Virus record (IMG/VR): IMGVR_UViG_3300029922_000038
Coordinates: 1 to 64,000 of that record
DNA length: 64,000 bases
Origin: a virus
Direction: 5' to 3' (one strand)
Shown here piece after piece: positions 14,878 to 23,389 of the stretch. Each line of letters begins with the position of its first letter. The stretch's first letter is position 1. Position numbers and translations under genes: made by a program. The notes beneath the pieces are model-generated. The model was not told the DNA's origin, made no database searches, and saw nothing but the letters and a program-made list of their open reading frames with translations.

Positions 14878-15660
14878 AAACTGGGGTTCGCACATTTTTG
14901 GCTATATGATCTTAATGCTCTTTATAAAATAACTATTAATGGACAATTGTTTCTATTAATGTTAATAGAACAATTAGAAGAAAATGGATTTGAGATAATA
15001 GGAACAAATACAGATGGACTGGAAGTAATAGTACCAAATAATAAAAGAGGATTATATGATTTTATTTGTAATCTATGGGAACATGATACTGGATTTGTAT
15101 TAGAATATGATATATATAGCAAAATAGTTATCAAAGATTGTAATAATTATATATCTATAACTGAAGAAGGTAAAATAAAAGAGAAAGGTAGTTTTCTCAC
15201 TAATAGGAGTAAAATATCACTTGTAGATGAACTAAAGAGAGCCTTTGATATGCCTATAATAGCAGAAGCATTATTTTTATATTTTATAGAACAAATACCT
15301 ATTTCAGAAACTATTAAAAATAATAAAGATATATATAACTTTTGTACTTCTCAAAAAGCAGGTAGTGAATTTGAAATAGAATACCATTATATAAAAAATG
15401 ATGATAATAATATTCCTACTAAGTTTATAGAGAAGATGCAAAAAACAAATAGATATTATATATCTACTAAAGGAGGGGCACTACTAAAAAAAAAGAATAA
15501 TAAATATACTTCAATGGCAGCAGGACTTACAATAGAGATATTTAATAACTATATAGAAAAAGATATGAAAGATTATAATATAGATTATAATTATTATATA
15601 TCTGAATGTAATAAAGTAATAAATGTAATAATGAATAATTTTCAACAAAGTTTATTTTAA
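14878..15660 (+). CDS. polB: DNA polymerase family B, exon 2
   Basis: Exon 2 opens AAA CTG GGG (K-L-G), completing motif B, and runs 260 residues to the TAA. Motif C is TNTDGLEV, with D423 as the catalytic aspartate where DTDS is usual. KFIEKMQKTNRYYISTKGG and the following lysines fit the thumb. An ATG at 14947 could make only a fragment lacking motif B and is not a likely start. Confidence 0.88.
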   Translation, partial: KLGFAHFWLYDLNALYKITINGQLFLLMLIEQLEENGFEIIGTNTDGLEVIVPNNKRGLYDFICNLWEHDTGFVLEYDIYSKIVIKDCNNYISITEEGKIKEKGSFLTNRSKISLVDELKRAFDMPIIAEALFLYFIEQIPISETIKNNKDIYNFCTSQKAGSEFEIEYHYIKNDDNNIPTKFIEKMQKTNRYYISTKGGALLKKKNNKYTSMAAGLTIEIFNNYIEKDMKDYNIDYNYYISECNKVINVIMNNFQQSLF

Positions 15661-15661
15661 A

Positions 15662-15868
15662 ATGGAATATTTTTTAATAGAGTTTAAACATGATTCTAAT
15701 TTTTTAGGATATGATGGGATTGGACAATTACTTATAAGGGCCAATTCTTTTAAAGAAGCTTGTGATAGAGTAGATGAATTTAGAAAACCAATGGAAAATA
15801 CAGCTATTGGATTCAAATGGGATGAATGGTTTAGAAATGCAAGAGATTTTGTAAACTTAACGATGTAA
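15662..15868 (+). CDS. Small hypothetical protein, 68 aa
   Basis: This small single-domain protein (YFLIEFKHDSNFLGYDGIGQLLIRANSFKEACDRV) starts one base after the polymerase stop. The alpha-beta pattern is plausible, but the family is not recognised. Confidence 0.7.
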   Translation: MEYFLIEFKHDSNFLGYDGIGQLLIRANSFKEACDRVDEFRKPMENTAIGFKWDEWFRNARDFVNLTM

Positions 15869-15880
15869 AATATAAATAAA

Positions 15881-16267
15881 ATGAAAAATACTTGTACAGA
15901 TGAATTAGAAATTAATGGTACTATCTATATTAAGAAAGATAAACAATTACCATTAGCAAAAGAATTAAACGGAATGAAATATGTTCTTGTAGTTTCTCAA
16001 GGTGGGGGAATACATATAGGATATATGGAAAAAGAAGATTACAGACCTTCTGGTAAATTTGTAACTCTTAGAAATACCAGAAGGATTAAATATTGGGAAG
16101 GTGCGGCATCTGTATCTCAATTAGCATTACTTGGAACATCAAAACCAGCATCATGCCAAATTTCAGTAGAATTAGACTCAAATGAAATTGGCAATATCTT
16201 AGAAACTATTATTGTATCAGAAGAAGCAAAAAATATTTTAAATTCAGTAGCTATATGGAAGAGATAG
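15881..16267 (+). CDS. Hypothetical protein, 128 aa
   Basis: This compact beta-rich protein (YIKKDKQLPLAKELNGMKYVLVVSQGGGIHIGYMEKED) resembles a family common in Bacteroides phages that is often followed by Gly-Tyr-rich tails. Its last 13 bases overlap the repeat-rich frame at 16255. No function is known. Confidence 0.78.
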   Translation: MKNTCTDELEINGTIYIKKDKQLPLAKELNGMKYVLVVSQGGGIHIGYMEKEDYRPSGKFVTLRNTRRIKYWEGAASVSQLALLGTSKPASCQISVELDSNEIGNILETIIVSEEAKNILNSVAIWKR

Positions 16268-16542
16268 TATATGGAAATGGGAATGGATATGAATATGGAT
16301 ATGGAAATGGAAATGGATATGGAAATGGAAATGGAGATGGAAATGGAAATGGAGATGGAGATGGAAATGGATATGGAGATGGAAATGGATATGGAAATGG
16401 ATATGGAAATGGATATGGATATGGAGATGGAGATGGATATGGATATGGAGATGGAAATGGATATGGAAATGGATATGGAAATGGATATGGATATGGATAT
16501 GGATATGGATATGGAGATGGAAATGGTGGGAATAAATATTAA
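16255..16542 (+). CDS. Gly-Asn/Gly-Tyr/Gly-Asp repeat protein
   Basis: After MEEIVY, almost all of the 95 residues are dipeptides GN, GY or GD, produced by an uninterrupted hexamer-like repeat (GGAAAT, GGATAT, GGAGAT). Its ATG overlaps the stop region of the preceding gene, so the two are coupled, possibly as the tail of one product after a frameshift. Such a chain is disordered and could be sticky or phase-separating. All three forward frames are open, so the frame choice rests on the start context and the family habit of Gly-Tyr tails. Confidence 0.55.
   Translation: MEEIVYGNGNGYEYGYGNGNGYGNGNGDGNGNGDGDGNGYGDGNGYGNGYGNGYGYGDGDGYGYGDGNGYGNGYGNGYGYGYGYGYGDGNGGNKY
16270..16527 (+). repeat. 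Trinucleotide/hexanucleotide repeat tract
   Basis: About 43 six-base units of the form GGA(A/T/G)AT with the third-position base varying run without interruption. The tract leaves open frames on both strands, which produces the Met-Glu/Met-Asp and Ile-Ser or His-Ile shadow proteins. Replication slippage would be expected to vary its length. Confidence 0.9.
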
Positions 16543-16560
16543 CAATTAAAAAAATAAATA

Positions 16561-17154
16561 ATGGAAAATATAAATCAAACAAAAACTCCTGTACAACAAC
16601 CAGCAGTAACTAATGTAGATGTTAAACCAACATCTAAATATTTAGCTGCATGGGGCTTACTAATACCTATAATTATAGGATTCTGTCTAATTTTCTTTAC
16701 TTCTTTAGGGGCATGGAAAGATGCAGGTATAACAATTGTTCTTTTATTGGGGTCAGGTATTTTAATTTATCATAAATATATAACAGAAGAATTTGATAAA
16801 ATGAGAAATGCTTATCTAACAGAAATTCATAATGCCCATACTGCAATATTTGAAATGGAGACAAGGCTAAGAGATGACTTATCAAAAGTAATTAATGATA
16901 TGTTAACTCAAGCTAATGAACATTTTACTGATATTCTTACAAAGATACATGAAGATATTCATGGTAAAGAAGAGAAAGTAGGAGAATTAGTAAATACTAT
17001 TGGGGAAGAAGTTAAAACTAAAGAAGAAGGAGTAGTAGGAGATATTACTAAAGAAGCTACAACTACTTTAACTGATGCGAATACTGTAGTTACTAATGCT
17101 AAAGAAGTAGTAGATAATACAGTATTACAAGAAGTAGAGCCAAGTAAAGACTAA
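16561..17154 (+). CDS. Membrane-anchored coiled-coil protein
   Basis: The order is a disordered N-terminus, two close TM helices (WGLLIPIIIGFCLIFFTSL and AGITIVLLLGSGILIYH), then about 120 helical acidic residues (FEMETRLRDDLSKVINDMLTQ...KEEKVGELVNTIGEEVKTKEEG). It is probably an inner-membrane protein with a cytoplasmic coiled coil. It overlaps the helicase start (TAATG), so it may tether part of the replication machinery; that is inference. Confidence 0.78.
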   Translation: MENINQTKTPVQQPAVTNVDVKPTSKYLAAWGLLIPIIIGFCLIFFTSLGAWKDAGITIVLLLGSGILIYHKYITEEFDKMRNAYLTEIHNAHTAIFEMETRLRDDLSKVINDMLTQANEHFTDILTKIHEDIHGKEEKVGELVNTIGEEVKTKEEGVVGDITKEATTTLTDANTVVTNAKEVVDNTVLQEVEPSKD

Positions 17155-18581
17155 TGACAAGAGATGATAGGCAAGAAGTAGGTATTCAAGCTTGGCTAAA
17201 AAATAAAGGAAAGGGTAGTTTTATCTATGCAACGGGTGTAGGTAAAACTATCTCTGCTTTAAAGATAATTAAGAGAAGTCAAATAAAAAGTAAAACTTTT
17301 AAAGTAATTGTTATTGTACCTAAGGTTAATCTTAAATCTCAATGGGAAGAAGAAGCTATTAAATTTGGGGTAAGCATAGAGGTATATGTAGTAAATACTA
17401 TTGTATTAAAGAAACAACATTTAGTATGTGATTTACTAATTCTCGATGAGGCTCATAGATTTGGTAATGATATAATTACAGCAGATATAAATACTTTTGT
17501 ACAAATATTTAATCTAATTTCTTATAGCTTTATTCTAAATCTTACTGCAACTATTGAAAGATTAGATGGGTTACATCAAATATTAATAGAACATGCTCCA
17601 GTAGTAGATACTATTACTATGGAAGAGGCAAGATCTAATGGATGGGTATCTGATTATGTTGAATTTAATTTAAGAATACAATTATTACCAATAGATAAGC
17701 ATAAGTATAAAGAAATCAATGATAGATTTAATAAAGCAAATGCTTGGATGTGTCATGATTTTGAAATAGCTAAAAAGGTATTATATGGTAATTGTGTATT
17801 CTTAAATGGAGAAGATAGAAATAAAGTAATTTCTCTAAATCAACCACCAATAGGTGTAGATGTTTCTGAAATAACTAAAGATAAAGAAACTAAAAATTAT
17901 ATTAGGATAGCTTCTAATGGTGCTTATTATTATAAACAAAACTTTGCTAAAGTCTATGCTAAACAAATGGGATTTGATGAAAAAGAAACACTTGCTCAAG
18001 CTGCTATTTTTCATAAATCTATTAGGGATAGAAAGAAGTTTTTATATGAATGTAAGGCTAAATTAATAGCAGCTAAACAAATTATAGAATCTTGTAATTT
18101 TAAAACTATATCTTTTTCTGAATCTACTAAATTTGCTACTGAATTAAAGAATTTACTTCCTGATATTTGTGTAGATTATCATACTAAAATAGAAAGTGAG
18201 AAAAGAGAAATCAATGGTAAATTAAAGAAAGTATCTGGTGCTAAAATAGCTAATCAAAATCTATATAATTTTAAAGAGAATGTAGGTAATATTAGAGTAT
18301 TATCAGCAGCAAAGGCACTTGATGAAGGGGCAAATATTCACGATGTTGAACTTGGGTTAATATGTAGTTATACTTCTTCTACTATACAAAGCACACAAAG
18401 GACAGGTAGGGTGGTTAGACTTCTTAAATCTGGAGCTAATAAGACAGCTATTATCATTAATATGTATGTGGAGAACTCACAAGAAGAAAAATGGTTAAGA
18501 AAAGCACAAGTAGGTAAACAAGGTATTAGAATGGCTAATAATGTAAATGATATTATACAATATATAAATAGTGTAAAATAA
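17154..18581 (+). CDS. SF2 DNA/RNA helicase
   Basis: This 475-residue protein carries motif I ATGVGKTISA (about residues 25-34), Ia VIVPKVNLKSQW, II ILDEAHRF (DEAH), III LNLTATIERL and VI QSTQRTGRVVR. These are the marks of a superfamily 2 helicase of the UvsW/RecG-like phage type that remodels forks or recombination intermediates. A large insert sits between the RecA-like domains. It is flanked by overlapping TAATG junctions on both sides, in the replication operon. Confidence 0.9.
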   Translation: MTRDDRQEVGIQAWLKNKGKGSFIYATGVGKTISALKIIKRSQIKSKTFKVIVIVPKVNLKSQWEEEAIKFGVSIEVYVVNTIVLKKQHLVCDLLILDEAHRFGNDIITADINTFVQIFNLISYSFILNLTATIERLDGLHQILIEHAPVVDTITMEEARSNGWVSDYVEFNLRIQLLPIDKHKYKEINDRFNKANAWMCHDFEIAKKVLYGNCVFLNGEDRNKVISLNQPPIGVDVSEITKDKETKNYIRIASNGAYYYKQNFAKVYAKQMGFDEKETLAQAAIFHKSIRDRKKFLYECKAKLIAAKQIIESCNFKTISFSESTKFATELKNLLPDICVDYHTKIESEKREINGKLKKVSGAKIANQNLYNFKENVGNIRVLSAAKALDEGANIHDVELGLICSYTSSTIQSTQRTGRVVRLLKSGANKTAIIINMYVENSQEEKWLRKAQVGKQGIRMANNVNDIIQYINSVK

Positions 18582-19678
18582 TGGAATTACCTGGTAAATT
18601 AATATTTAAAGCTATTGTAGGAAGTCAATCCTATGGTACCAATATAGCAACTTCAGATACTGATTATAAAGGAGTATATATTCAAAATGAAGATGATTTA
18701 CTATCATTTGGGTACAAGGAACAAATAGATTTTGGAAAAGATGAATATTATTATGAAGTAAGAAGATTTCTACAATTATTACAATCTGCTAATCCTACAG
18801 TCCTTGAATTATTATATTCTCCTAAAGAATGTATAATAGAAACCTCTGATATATTTAATTTAATAGTTGAAAACAGAAACAAATTTTTAACTAAAAAATG
18901 TAAATTATCTTTTGGTGGTTATGCTATTGCTCAAATTAAGAAAGCCAAAGGTTTAGATAAAAAGTTAAATTGGGATAAAGAAAGAATAGAGAGAAAAACT
19001 CCAATTGATTTTGTTTATTTATATGATAATGGAAAAACTATTTCTTTGGAATCTTGGCTAAAAATAGATAATAAAAAACAAGAATATTGTGGATTAGTAG
19101 GACTTGAACATTTTCCAAATTGCTTTGCTTTATATTATGATTATCATGCCCACTTTATCCATATAGATAAAGAAGTTAAAAGTAGAATATATAAAGAATT
19201 GTTCTTTAAGGGAATACAATTAGATGATAGCAATTCTATAAGAACATCTTCTGTACCAAAAGGTATGAACCCTCAAGCAATAGTATGTTTTAATAAAGAT
19301 GCTTATTCTATTCATTGTAAAGATTATAATGAATATATTAAATGGTTAGAAAATAGAAATACTCAAAGATATGTAGATACTTCTAAACATGGCCAACAAA
19401 TAGATGGTAAAAATCTACTTCATTGTAGGAGATTACTTGACATGGCTATTGAAATAGCTACTTTAAAAACTTTGAATGTTAAAAGACCAAATAGTGATTA
19501 TCTTTTAAAAATCAGAAAAGGAGAATTAAAATTAGAAGATATTATTAGTAAAGCTGAAGAGGATATTATAAATTTAGATACTATTTATTTTAATTCTGGA
19601 TTGCCAGAAGAAGTAAATAAAGAATTTATTAATAATTTATTAATAGAAATTAGACATAAATATAAAGATGTCAAATAA
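18581..19678 (+). CDS. RlaP-like nucleotidyltransferase (Pol-beta fold)
   Basis: The start GKLIFKAIVGSQSYGTNIAT followed by SDTDYKGVYI matches the GS-x-xYG and D-x-D catalytic motifs of the RlaP nucleotidyltransferases linked to RNA-repair operons. About 365 residues fit that family. It likely adds nucleotides to an RNA or other acceptor, but the substrate is unknown. A HAD phosphatase of the RNA-repair type is encoded at 10496. It overlaps the helicase stop by one base. Confidence 0.85.
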   Translation: MELPGKLIFKAIVGSQSYGTNIATSDTDYKGVYIQNEDDLLSFGYKEQIDFGKDEYYYEVRRFLQLLQSANPTVLELLYSPKECIIETSDIFNLIVENRNKFLTKKCKLSFGGYAIAQIKKAKGLDKKLNWDKERIERKTPIDFVYLYDNGKTISLESWLKIDNKKQEYCGLVGLEHFPNCFALYYDYHAHFIHIDKEVKSRIYKELFFKGIQLDDSNSIRTSSVPKGMNPQAIVCFNKDAYSIHCKDYNEYIKWLENRNTQRYVDTSKHGQQIDGKNLLHCRRLLDMAIEIATLKTLNVKRPNSDYLLKIRKGELKLEDIISKAEEDIINLDTIYFNSGLPEEVNKEFINNLLIEIRHKYKDVK

Positions 19679-19934
19679 AATTACTAAAACTAACTTCTAT
19701 GTCTACTATCTTTTAACAACTTTTGGCAATAAGATTAGAATTAGAAGTTGTTATACTAAAGGATTTACTATGAAAAGAGTATTAGAAGATTATATTTCTA
19801 TAAATGAATATGCAGAACTCAATAATACATCTGAATTATATGTACATATAGCTTTAGAGAATGGTAAATTTGATGCTTTAAGATTTAAAAATAAATGGTA
19901 TATTAAAAAAATAATTATATGGAAGACCAATTAA
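19668..19934 (+). CDS. Small HTH-like protein, 88 aa
   Basis: The first half is beta-rich (KTNFYVYYLLTTFGNKIRIRSC). The second (YISINEYAELNNTSELYVHIALENGKFDALRFKNKWYI) looks like an excisionase/MerR-type winged helix that reads DNA. It overlaps the nucleotidyltransferase gene by 11 bases. An internal ATG at 19770 would give only the second half. Confidence 0.65.
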   Translation: MSNKITKTNFYVYYLLTTFGNKIRIRSCYTKGFTMKRVLEDYISINEYAELNNTSELYVHIALENGKFDALRFKNKWYIKKIIIWKTN

Positions 19935-20314
19935 TTTTATTCCCTTTAGCCACTCTTGCAAAAGAGATAGGGTTTGAGGAACCTTGTGACCATTATTTTA
20001 CTGCAAGTAAAACTTTATGGAGTTGCTATGAAATGAAAAACTCAAATTCCCCGAATATTATTTCTGCCCCTACCCAATCCTTACTGGCAAGATGGTTTAG
20101 AGAGAAACATGGGGTGGTGGTATTACCTCTTATTGACGAAAGGCAATCAATCAACTTAATATGGAAGTATGTTATATATGACAATTCACCAGATATTATG
20201 AAGTTTGTTATACTTAGAAGCATTGATACATTTGAAACCTTTGAACTTGCGTATGAAGCAGGACTTTATGCTGCGGGGGAATATATTAAAGAACAACAAT
20301 TAAAAATAAAATAA
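19919..20314 (+). CDS. Conserved phage hypothetical, 131 aa
   Basis: The pattern 'LATLAKEIGF...Y......SAPTQSLLARWFREKHGVVV...TFELAYEAGLYAAGEYI' recurs in many Bacteroidetes phage and prophage proteins of unknown function. The sequence is clearly more GC-rich and uses more C-ending codons than its neighbours, suggesting a recent gain from a host or another phage. Confidence 0.82.
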   Translation: MEDQLILFPLATLAKEIGFEEPCDHYFTASKTLWSCYEMKNSNSPNIISAPTQSLLARWFREKHGVVVLPLIDERQSINLIWKYVIYDNSPDIMKFVILRSIDTFETFELAYEAGLYAAGEYIKEQQLKIK

Positions 20315-20514
20315 TGATAAGTAACGAAGGTAAAAACGCCTATAACCCACTTGGTTTAAAGGTTGGTGATAAAGTTGTATCTTATAAAGGTACACCAAAA
20401 GAACGCAAAGTTTTCATCAATAGGTTTTCTAAAAATCGAATATTCGCAATAGTTAGTAATTCGCTTACTGATAGTGAGGAATATTCTGTACCAATGGATA
20501 AGCTATCACAATAA
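20314..20514 (+). CDS. Small hypothetical protein, 66 aa
   Basis: 'NPLGLKVGDKVVSYKGTPKERKVFINRFSKNRIFAIVSN' suggests a small SH3-like barrel. It abuts the previous gene (TAATG) and shares its higher GC. It is not recognised further. Confidence 0.75.
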   Translation: MISNEGKNAYNPLGLKVGDKVVSYKGTPKERKVFINRFSKNRIFAIVSNSLTDSEEYSVPMDKLSQ

Positions 20515-20519
20515 ACACA

Positions 20520-20849
20520 ATGAGTAGTAAATTAAATTCAGACGAAGAACAGGAAAGATTGACTAATCTATGGATACCTAAAGAATCCATAATGGATAAC
20601 AGAATATTGTCAGCAAAAGAATGGAGAGATTTAAACTATACTAATTATGATTGGGTATATTCAGAGCCTCTTGAATTAATGCAAGAATATGGCAAATATT
20701 GTTTTGTAGAAGGCGTTAAAGACGCTCTGAAACTGGCAGCTGAGAAAGCTAAAACTACTTATTTCTCTAAATTTTCAAGAGGCACAGCAGTAGTTGACAA
20801 ATCTTCCATCCTAAATTTAAAAGATTCACCTGAACTTAAAATTGACTGA
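20520..20849 (+). CDS. Hypothetical protein, 109 aa
   Basis: This acidic helical protein (LSAKEWRDLNYTNYDWVYSEPLELMQEYGKYCFVEGVKDALKLAAEKAK) is not recognised. Its composition groups it with the more GC-rich stretch begun at 19919. Confidence 0.75.
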   Translation: MSSKLNSDEEQERLTNLWIPKESIMDNRILSAKEWRDLNYTNYDWVYSEPLELMQEYGKYCFVEGVKDALKLAAEKAKTTYFSKFSRGTAVVDKSSILNLKDSPELKID

Positions 20850-20850
20850 A

Positions 20851-21075
20851 ATGGAAGATAAAATTAATGATCTTATTGCTTTATTAGGAATTTTTCATGC
20901 AAAAACAAATTTATTTTTGTTATCTGAAAAAGAAATCCTACCTTTGTTACAGGAATTAGTACATTATGAAGTTACTTTAATTATGGTTCAAGAAGTATTA
21001 GAAAGAATTGAACTATTTGATTATGAAGAACTTCAACCAGTAGAAATAGAAGAGAGCTTCTACGAAGGTTACTAA
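20851..21075 (+). CDS. Small acidic helical protein, 74 aa
   Basis: The ATG at 20851 lies one base after the previous stop, so it is preferred to the upstream TTG at 20842. The protein is all helical and acidic (NDLIALLGIFHAKTNLFLLSEKEILPLLQELV). It is not recognised. A weak hairpin (GAAC...GTTC, 21075-21100) follows. Confidence 0.7.
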   Translation: MEDKINDLIALLGIFHAKTNLFLLSEKEILPLLQELVHYEVTLIMVQEVLERIELFDYEELQPVEIEESFYEGY

Positions 21076-21116
21076 GAACAACTATTTTGGATAGTTGGTT
21101 CACTAAAAACTAATGA

Positions 21117-21689
21117 ATGTTTTATAACGTAGAAAAGTTTGCAATGCTCTTAGTAAAGCATAAACTGACTCCAAATCAGTTTTTCTTTGCCTATCTTTTA
21201 CATGAAGGCAGGTATGATTTACTAAAGAAGTATTGTAACACAGAAACTGGAGTTGGTCTCTTTAAAGCTGAAGATATAAAAGTTTTAGAAGAAAGAGGAT
21301 ATATAGTAAATATCAATCAGATAGAGAATGGGTATCAACCTGCTTATATTGATTGTTTTATTTGTACCTCTACTTTTAAAGAACTTGCATTTTTAGAATA
21401 TGAAGAACCACTCCAGGAATTAATGGCAGTATACCCACATATATTGTCTATAGATGGTAGAAATTTTCCAGCTAAAAGTATTGACCCTGCTATACTTGGC
21501 CCTATTTATTTAAAGAATATCAAAGCAGATGTTTATAAGCATAATGAAGTTATAGAGTTAACTAAATATGCAGTAAAAAATAATCTTATTATGACAGGAA
21601 TAGATAAATATGTAAAATCAAGTATGTGGGAAGGTATTAAAGAAGCAAAAGAAAAGAATGTAGAATTTAATGGAATAATAGATATTTAA
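21117..21689 (+). CDS. Hypothetical replication-block protein, 190 aa
   Basis: The pattern 'NVEKFAMLLVKHKLTPNQFFFAYLLHEGRYDLLKKY' followed by 'FKAEDIKVLEERGYIVNINQI' looks like a winged helix as in replication-initiator or helicase-loader proteins. It lies shortly before the DnaB-like helicase, which would suit a loader, but this is inference from position and fold shape only. Confidence 0.75.
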   Translation: MFYNVEKFAMLLVKHKLTPNQFFFAYLLHEGRYDLLKKYCNTETGVGLFKAEDIKVLEERGYIVNINQIENGYQPAYIDCFICTSTFKELAFLEYEEPLQELMAVYPHILSIDGRNFPAKSIDPAILGPIYLKNIKADVYKHNEVIELTKYAVKNNLIMTGIDKYVKSSMWEGIKEAKEKNVEFNGIIDI

Positions 21690-21690
21690 A

Positions 21691-21933
21691 ATGAGTAAAA
21701 ATGTAAGAATAACAATTAATGATGAAAATGAAGAATATTTCACTAAATCTTTAACAGAAGAAGGATATGAGTGGACTAATTCTCAACTAATTAATCATTT
21801 TTTAACAGCTTTAAGAAAAATAGAAGAATCATCTAAAATGCAAATAGGAGCATTTGCTATTGCTTTAGCTAATCCAGATTATAAAGATGCTTTAAAATAT
21901 TTCTTAAATTCATCATATGAAAAAGCAGGATAA
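21691..21933 (+). CDS. Small hypothetical protein, 80 aa
   Basis: This protein (NVRITINDENEEYFTKSLTEEGYEWTNSQLINHFLTAL) may have a ribbon-helix-helix-like start. It is tightly packed between the upstream gene and the helicase. It is not recognised. Confidence 0.72.
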   Translation: MSKNVRITINDENEEYFTKSLTEEGYEWTNSQLINHFLTALRKIEESSKMQIGAFAIALANPDYKDALKYFLNSSYEKAG

Positions 21934-21936
21934 TAA

Positions 21937-22995
21937 ATGTCATATCAAGAATTAAGAAAGAAAATAGATGAAGGAATAGAAGGTAAGAATACTGGAATAC
22001 CTTTATGTCTTCCTAAAACTTCTAAATTTATAACAGGTATTCAAAAACAGATATATTTATTATTAGGTGCAACTACGGGAGTTGGGAAAACCGCCCTCAT
22101 AGATTATTTATATGTATTAAAGCCTTATGAATGGTGGTATGAAAATAAAGATAAAACTGATATTAAACTTCATTGGATTTATAATTCAATGGAGAGAAAT
22201 AAAGTTTATAAGTTAGCTAAATGGACTTGTGTAAGGCTCTATGAGAAGTATGGAATACTTATGGATGTCTCTGAACTTTTAGGCTGGGAGAAGACAGATA
22301 GAGTAGTAGAAATCAAAGATGCTCTTGATGAGTGTGAAGTCTATTTTACAGAGATGTTAAAACATATAGATATTTATGAAAATGCTGAAAATCCTACAGG
22401 TATTTGGAATAAACTTATTGCTTATGCTCTTAATAATGGACATGTAGAACAAGTATCAGAATTTAAAAAAGAATATAGAGAGAATGACCCTAATCTTATT
22501 ACTTTTATAGTTAATGACCACATTGGTAAACTTAAAAGAGAAAGAGGTTTTACAGTTAAAGAAACTATAGATAAGCATTCTGAATATATGGGATTAGCAA
22601 GGGATTTTTATAAATTTAATCCAATAGACATATCTCAATTTAATAGAGGGATTGCCGATAGTGAAAGATTTAAACAAGGAGATTTATCTCCAAGATTGGA
22701 AGATTTTAAAGAATCTGGGGCTCCGAGTGAGAATTCGGACATTATTTTAGCTTTATTTGATCCTGTTAGATATAAAGTTTTTGATTATAAAGGATATGAT
22801 ATTAGAAAATTTATGGATCAAAAAACAGCTTCAAGTAGGTACAGAGCCCTTTTTGTGCTAAAAAACACTTATGGGGAAGCTGATGTGAGTGTTTCTCTTA
22901 ATTTCATTGGAGAATGTGGAATATTCAAAGAAATTAAAAAAGCAGAAGAACTTAATAAAAATCCTGAAATGTACAAGGAATACACAATGGTATGA
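21937..22995 (+). CDS. DnaB-like replicative helicase
   Basis: This 352-residue RecA-fold ATPase has Walker A GATTGVGKTALI (about residues 47-58), a Walker B-like TFIVNDHIG, and the later SQFNRG (about residue 230) plus the ENSDIILALFDP segment seen in DnaB C-terminal domains. The N-terminal domain of full DnaB is missing, as is usual for phage versions. It unwinds the fork for the polymerase and pairs with the primase at 25322. It overlaps the next gene by ATGA. Confidence 0.88.
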   Translation: MSYQELRKKIDEGIEGKNTGIPLCLPKTSKFITGIQKQIYLLLGATTGVGKTALIDYLYVLKPYEWWYENKDKTDIKLHWIYNSMERNKVYKLAKWTCVRLYEKYGILMDVSELLGWEKTDRVVEIKDALDECEVYFTEMLKHIDIYENAENPTGIWNKLIAYALNNGHVEQVSEFKKEYRENDPNLITFIVNDHIGKLKRERGFTVKETIDKHSEYMGLARDFYKFNPIDISQFNRGIADSERFKQGDLSPRLEDFKESGAPSENSDIILALFDPVRYKVFDYKGYDIRKFMDQKTASSRYRALFVLKNTYGEADVSVSLNFIGECGIFKEIKKAEELNKNPEMYKEYTMV

Positions 22996-23243
22996 AACAG
23001 TTGACAAAAGAATTATTTGATAATATAGAAAAGATAATTGATAATTCTTCTCTATGTGTAAATACAGAATTACCATATGAAGGAATGATGATTAATGAAG
23101 ATGAAACAATATTTGAAAAAGAGAAATTATTTAACAAATTAAAAGAAGCAATTAATCAACATCAATTTAAACAAAAACAATTTTTTGAAGAAAAATCAAA
23201 TAAAATAAAAGACATATTGGCAAAATCACACAACGAATTATAA
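22992..23243 (+). CDS. Small helical protein, 83 aa
   Basis: This charged helical protein (KELFDNIEKIIDNSSLC, EKEKLFNKLKEAINQHQFKQKQFFEEKSNKIKDIL) is coupled to the helicase by ATGA. It is not recognised. Confidence 0.7.
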   Translation: MKQLTKELFDNIEKIIDNSSLCVNTELPYEGMMINEDETIFEKEKLFNKLKEAINQHQFKQKQFFEEKSNKIKDILAKSHNEL

Positions 23244-23245
23244 TT

Positions 23246-23389
23246 ATGGCAAAACATAGAGATAATAAACCAAGAATACATAGATATAAGGTAAGTGCAT
23301 ATAAGAAACTTATTAACAATAGAAGGTTAGAATGGTGCATAGATCAATTAAAAGAATATATAGAACGTAATAAAAATAAAAATGAGTGA
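23246..23389 (+). CDS. Very small basic protein, 47 aa
   Basis: The sequence begins MAKHRDNKPRIHRYKVSAYK and is rich in Lys and Arg throughout. It fills the gap between two genes and overlaps the next start by eight bases. Nucleic-acid binding is a guess from charge. Confidence 0.55.
   Translation: MAKHRDNKPRIHRYKVSAYKKLINNRRLEWCIDQLKEYIERNKNKNE

Noticed and set aside
16271-16549. Met-Glu/Met-Asp repeat frame on the plus strand
   Set aside because: Its start has no leader, and the Gly-x frame is coupled to the upstream gene and fits the Gly-Tyr tail habit of that family.
16117-16582. Reverse-strand frames coding Ile-Ser and His-Ile/His-Phe repeats
   Set aside because: They are by-products of the GGANAT repeat on the other strand and run into unrelated coding sequence.
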